NCBI GenBank assembly: GCA_946999385.1
Contig: CAMQCZ010000012.1
Location: forward strand, 1 to 57,036
Direction of reading: 5' to 3'
Source: an uncultured Lachnoanaerobaculum sp.
Lineage (GTDB): Bacteria; Bacillota; Clostridia; Lachnospirales; Lachnospiraceae
Length of the DNA stretch: 57,036 nt
Below are positions 54,494 through 57,036 of this stretch, piece by piece. The number at the start of each line of letters is the position of its first letter. Positions within the stretch are counted from its first letter, which is position 1. Made by a program: the position numbers and the translations under genes. The notes beneath the pieces are model-generated. The model was not told where the DNA came from, searched no databases, and saw nothing but the letters and a program-made list of their open reading frames with translations.

Positions 54494-55111
54494 ATGGATG
54501 AAATAGTATTATCTGTTGAAGAAATGAGAAAGGCTGATAAATATACCATAGATAATTTTGTTACGAGCAAAGAGCTTATGTATAGAGCCGGAAGGGCTGT
54601 TTTTGAAGCATTAGAATGGCAAAAAAATGTTGCTATTATTTGTGGAGTAGGAAATAATGCGGGCGATGCTTATGTTTTGGCAAATTTATTAAAAGAAAAG
54701 GGGATTTATTGTAGGTTATTTTTAATTGAAGAAAGGTTTTCTCAGGATGCAAAATATTATTTTGATAAATGTATGGAAAATGGAATAGAATATGAAATTT
54801 TAAATTCTAATACTGATTTTGAGGATTATGCTTACATAGTAGATGCTATATATGGAACCGGTTTTAAAGGAAAACTAAAAAAAGAGCTTGCTCAGCTTAT
54901 ATGTAAAATAAATTCGTCAAATGCTTTTGTAGTATCCATTGATATAAATAGTGGTATGAATGGAGATATTGGAGAATGTGAGCTTTGTGTCAAGTCAAGT
55001 CTTACTATATCTATAGGTTATCTGAAGAAGGGATTGCTAAGTGAGTTTGCAAGGGATAAAATAGGAAGACTTATTAATGTGGATATTGGAATAGTTATAC
55101 CGGAAAAATAA
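54494..55111 (+). CDS. nnrE: NAD(P)H-hydrate epimerase, stand-alone
   Basis: The 205-residue YjeF N-terminal-domain protein epimerises damaged NAD(P)HX for repair. LSVEEMRKADKYTI, CGVGNNAGDAYVLANLL and DAIYGTGFKGKL with the catalytic Asp are visible. The usual GNNGGDG loop reads GNNAGDA here, a mild departure. Most bacteria fuse this domain to the ADP-dependent dehydratase; that second half is absent and no separate nnrD is in the window. CGGAGG precedes the ATG. Confidence 0.87.
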   Translation: MDEIVLSVEEMRKADKYTIDNFVTSKELMYRAGRAVFEALEWQKNVAIICGVGNNAGDAYVLANLLKEKGIYCRLFLIEERFSQDAKYYFDKCMENGIEYEILNSNTDFEDYAYIVDAIYGTGFKGKLKKELAQLICKINSSNAFVVSIDINSGMNGDIGECELCVKSSLTISIGYLKKGLLSEFARDKIGRLINVDIGIVIPEK

Positions 55112-55179
55112 ATAAAAAAATATATATATCTTAACAAAGTAATATGGTATAATAGGGATTAAAAAGAAAGGAGATAGCT

Positions 55180-55575
55180 ATGGTGTTTTGGAGTATGGTA
55201 TTTGCTATTTGCATTATCATAGAGATTGCCATTCCGGCTCTTGTTTCTATATGGTTTGCGATGGCTGCCGCAGTCGTATTTATAATCAGTATTTTTGTTA
55301 ATAATATATTTATAGAGGTGCCTATTTTCTTTGTTTTATCACTTGCTTTTTTAATATCATTAAGAAGATTTTGCTCGAAATTCATAAAAACAAAGGATAT
55401 ACTCGGAAAAGAAGTTGTAAAAATTGTTAAGCTTATAGATAAAGATAATGAGGGTTGTTTCCAATATGATGTAAAATATAAGGGGACAATTTGGCTGGCT
55501 TTCAGTAAGCAAGAGTATCAGATTAATGACAACGTACCTATAAAGGGCTTTGTCGGTAATAAAATAAAATTATAA
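55180..55575 (+). CDS. NfeD-like membrane protein
   Basis: This 131-residue protein has two to three N-terminal helices (about 4-68) and a C-terminal OB-fold domain (about 75-131: GKEVVKIVKLIDKDNEGCFQYDVKYKGTIWLAFS). Short NfeD proteins work with SPFH-domain partners in membrane microdomains, and the SPFH gene follows 11 bases downstream. GAAAGGAG precedes the ATG and an extended -10 (TGGTATAAT, ending 55153) suggests its own promoter. The biochemical role is not known. Confidence 0.8.
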   Translation: MVFWSMVFAICIIIEIAIPALVSIWFAMAAAVVFIISIFVNNIFIEVPIFFVLSLAFLISLRRFCSKFIKTKDILGKEVVKIVKLIDKDNEGCFQYDVKYKGTIWLAFSKQEYQINDNVPIKGFVGNKIKL

Positions 55576-55585
55576 GGAGGTTTTT

Positions 55586-56488
55586 ATGGAATTTAGTTTT
55601 GCTTTTATTATTGTTATTTTAGTTTTGATTTTAAGTATTACATTAAAGGGAATAAAAATAGTTCCTGAATCAAGAGTATATGTGATTGAAAGGCTTGGAA
55701 AATATAATCAGGTTTTGAAATCAGGATTAAATTTTATAAATCCATTTTTTGATAAGGTATCTAAGATTATTTCCTTAAAAGAACAAGTTGTAGACTTTCC
55801 TCCACAGCCTGTTATAACTAAGGATAATGCCACTATGCAGATAGATACTATAGTTTATTATCAGGTTACGGATCCTAAGCTATATACTTATGGAGTTGAA
55901 AGACCTATGGCAGCTATAGAAAATTTGACTGCTACAACACTTAGAAATATCATAGGTGATATGACTGTAGATCAAACATTGACATCTAGAGATGTTATAA
56001 ATACAACTATGAGACAGGAGCTTGATGAAGCTACAGATCCTTGGGGAATAAAGGTTAATAGGGTTGAGTTAAAATCTATCCTGCCTCCTGAGGATATTAG
56101 AATTGCCATGGAAAAGGAAATGAAGGCCGAACGTGAAAAGAGGGCTAATATTTTAGAGGCACAGGCACAAAAAGAAAGTGCTATTTTAGTGGCTGAAGGT
56201 GCAAAACAGGCTGCTATTTTAAATGCAGAGGCTGATAAAGAAACTGCAATCAAAAGAGCTGAAGGTAAGGCACAGGCTATATTAGCCATACAACAGGCCC
56301 AAGCTGAAGGCTTAAGGGTTCTGAATGAGGCACATCCTACACAGGCTGTACTTACTCTTAAAGGATTTGAAACTTTTGAAAAGGTTGCAGATGGTAAATC
56401 AACTAAAATTATAATACCTAGTAATATACAAAATTTGGCAAGTATGGTTACTTCTTTTGCTGAATTAAATGAAAAAATCGAAAAATAA
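55586..56488 (+). CDS. SPFH/stomatin-like membrane protein (paraslipin, QmcA-like)
   Basis: The 300-residue protein has one N-terminal membrane segment (about 4-24). The SPFH/PHB domain (about 25-200) contains VPESRVYVIERLGKYNQVLKSGLNFI and VITKDNATMQIDTIVYYQVTDP. An Ala/Glu/Lys-rich coiled coil follows (about 180-245: EAQAQKESAILVAEGAKQAA), then a short C-terminal region. Relatives form ring-like oligomers that scaffold membrane proteins and proteases. AAGGAGG precedes the ATG. It is paired with the NfeD-like gene, and its stop overlaps a LysR regulator start (TAATG). Confidence 0.92.
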   Translation: MEFSFAFIIVILVLILSITLKGIKIVPESRVYVIERLGKYNQVLKSGLNFINPFFDKVSKIISLKEQVVDFPPQPVITKDNATMQIDTIVYYQVTDPKLYTYGVERPMAAIENLTATTLRNIIGDMTVDQTLTSRDVINTTMRQELDEATDPWGIKVNRVELKSILPPEDIRIAMEKEMKAEREKRANILEAQAQKESAILVAEGAKQAAILNAEADKETAIKRAEGKAQAILAIQQAQAEGLRVLNEAHPTQAVLTLKGFETFEKVADGKSTKIIIPSNIQNLASMVTSFAELNEKIEK

Positions 56489-57036
56489 TGACTATACAGC
56501 AATTAAAATATATAGTAATGGTTTCCAAAAAAGGAAAGATAAATGAGGCTGCAAAGGCCTTATTTATTTCTCAGCCAAGTCTTACAAATTCTATACATGA
56601 GCTTGAGAGGGAACTTGGATTTCAGATTTTTAACAGAACTAATAGAGGCATAGCTATAACAACGAATGGAAGTAAATTTTTAAGATATGCAAGGCAGGTT
56701 GTTGAACAAATGTCTTTGCTTGAGAGTGAATTTTTACAAGCGACACCTGAAAAGCAACATTTTCAGGTGTCAACACAGCATTACAGCTTTGTTGTAGATG
56801 CCTTTGTTACATTTTTAAATGAAGTAAATTATAAAGAATATGATGTTACTTTAAGAGAATGTAGAACGGTAGAAATAATAGAGGATGTTAAGAATGCAAG
56901 AAGCCAAATCGGTATTTTATATATAAATGATTTTAATAGAAAGGTGATACAAAAGTTTATAAAAGATAATAAGCTGGAATTTTATCCATTATTTGAAGCA
57001 AAAGCACATATATTTATAAATAAGGATCATCCGCTT
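56488..57036 (+). CDS. LysR-family transcriptional regulator, 3' partial
   Basis: The frame runs off the window end after 183 codons. Residues 1-60 are the winged helix-turn-helix: MTIQQLKYIVMVSKKGKINEA, then SQPSLTNSIHELERELGFQIFNRTNRG, classic LysR. From about 90 the substrate-binding domain begins. The ATG shares bases with the SPFH stop, so it is translationally coupled to the NfeD-SPFH pair, an unusual arrangement for LysR genes, which are mostly divergent from their targets. Effector and targets are unknown. Confidence 0.9.
   Translation, partial: MTIQQLKYIVMVSKKGKINEAAKALFISQPSLTNSIHELERELGFQIFNRTNRGIAITTNGSKFLRYARQVVEQMSLLESEFLQATPEKQHFQVSTQHYSFVVDAFVTFLNEVNYKEYDVTLRECRTVEIIEDVKNARSQIGILYINDFNRKVIQKFIKDNKLEFYPLFEAKAHIFINKDHPL

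Noticed and set aside
1..57036. CRISPR arrays, tRNA or rRNA genes, insertion sequences or prophage
   Set aside because: I looked for spaced direct repeats, cloverleaf-like sequences and transposase or integrase motifs and found none.

Overview
The window is AT-rich DNA from a low-GC Gram-positive anaerobe. The gene content fits the Lachnospiraceae, and an oral, Lachnoanaerobaculum-like genome is my best guess. Supporting signs are strong AGGAGG-type ribosome binding sites, long HPF, KtrAB, lipoproteins with lipoboxes, and a family of secreted proteins carrying aromatic/glycine-rich cell-wall-binding repeats. Most genes lie on the + strand. The genus is inference; there is no rRNA or other phylogenetic marker in the window.

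Layout. 1-3.7 kb: the 3' end of a branched-chain aminotransferase gene (cut by the window edge), convergent with a three-gene proton-translocating transhydrogenase operon (pntA-pntAB-pntB, minus strand). 3.9-8.7 kb: a membrane-fusion-like protein, two paralogous TolC-like coiled-coil exported proteins, a small polytopic membrane protein and an aldo/keto reductase. 9-22.6 kb: a three-gene surface-protein operon whose products have 545, 2295 and 1646 residues; the two giants share a layout that ends in wall-binding repeats. 22.6-24.4 kb: rplM-rpsI, convergent with nagB. 24.6-29.6 kb: another wall-binding protein, a DUF2142 membrane protein and transketolase. 29.8-36.3 kb: ktrB-ktrA-HAD phosphatase, an unrecognised 800-residue membrane-anchored protein, and murA. 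36.4-41.7 kb: a polar amino-acid ABC importer (+) facing a TrpXYZ-type ABC importer (-). 41.9-46.3 kb: an overlapping housekeeping cluster (yfcE-like phosphodiesterase, THUMP RNA methyltransferase, RdgB-type pyrophosphatase, second phosphodiesterase), then a K+/H+ antiporter gene broken by a one-base frameshift. 46.4-52.7 kb: a sugar ABC importer plus LacZ-type beta-galactosidase, apparently a lactose/beta-galactoside uptake and hydrolysis operon. 52.8-57 kb: hpf (-), a 690-base intergenic region with a cluster of consensus DnaA boxes, a 115-residue wall-binding protein, nnrE, an NfeD-SPFH pair and a truncated LysR regulator.

Most convergent pairs are separated by bidirectional hairpin terminators. 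Start codons were moved inward from the longest possible reading frame wherever a ribosome binding site decided the case. The parts most worth a second look are the TolC-like pair with a stripped-down adaptor in an apparently one-membrane organism, the giant surface operon with an upstream G9 tract, the DnaA-box cluster far from any dnaA, and the frameshifted antiporter.
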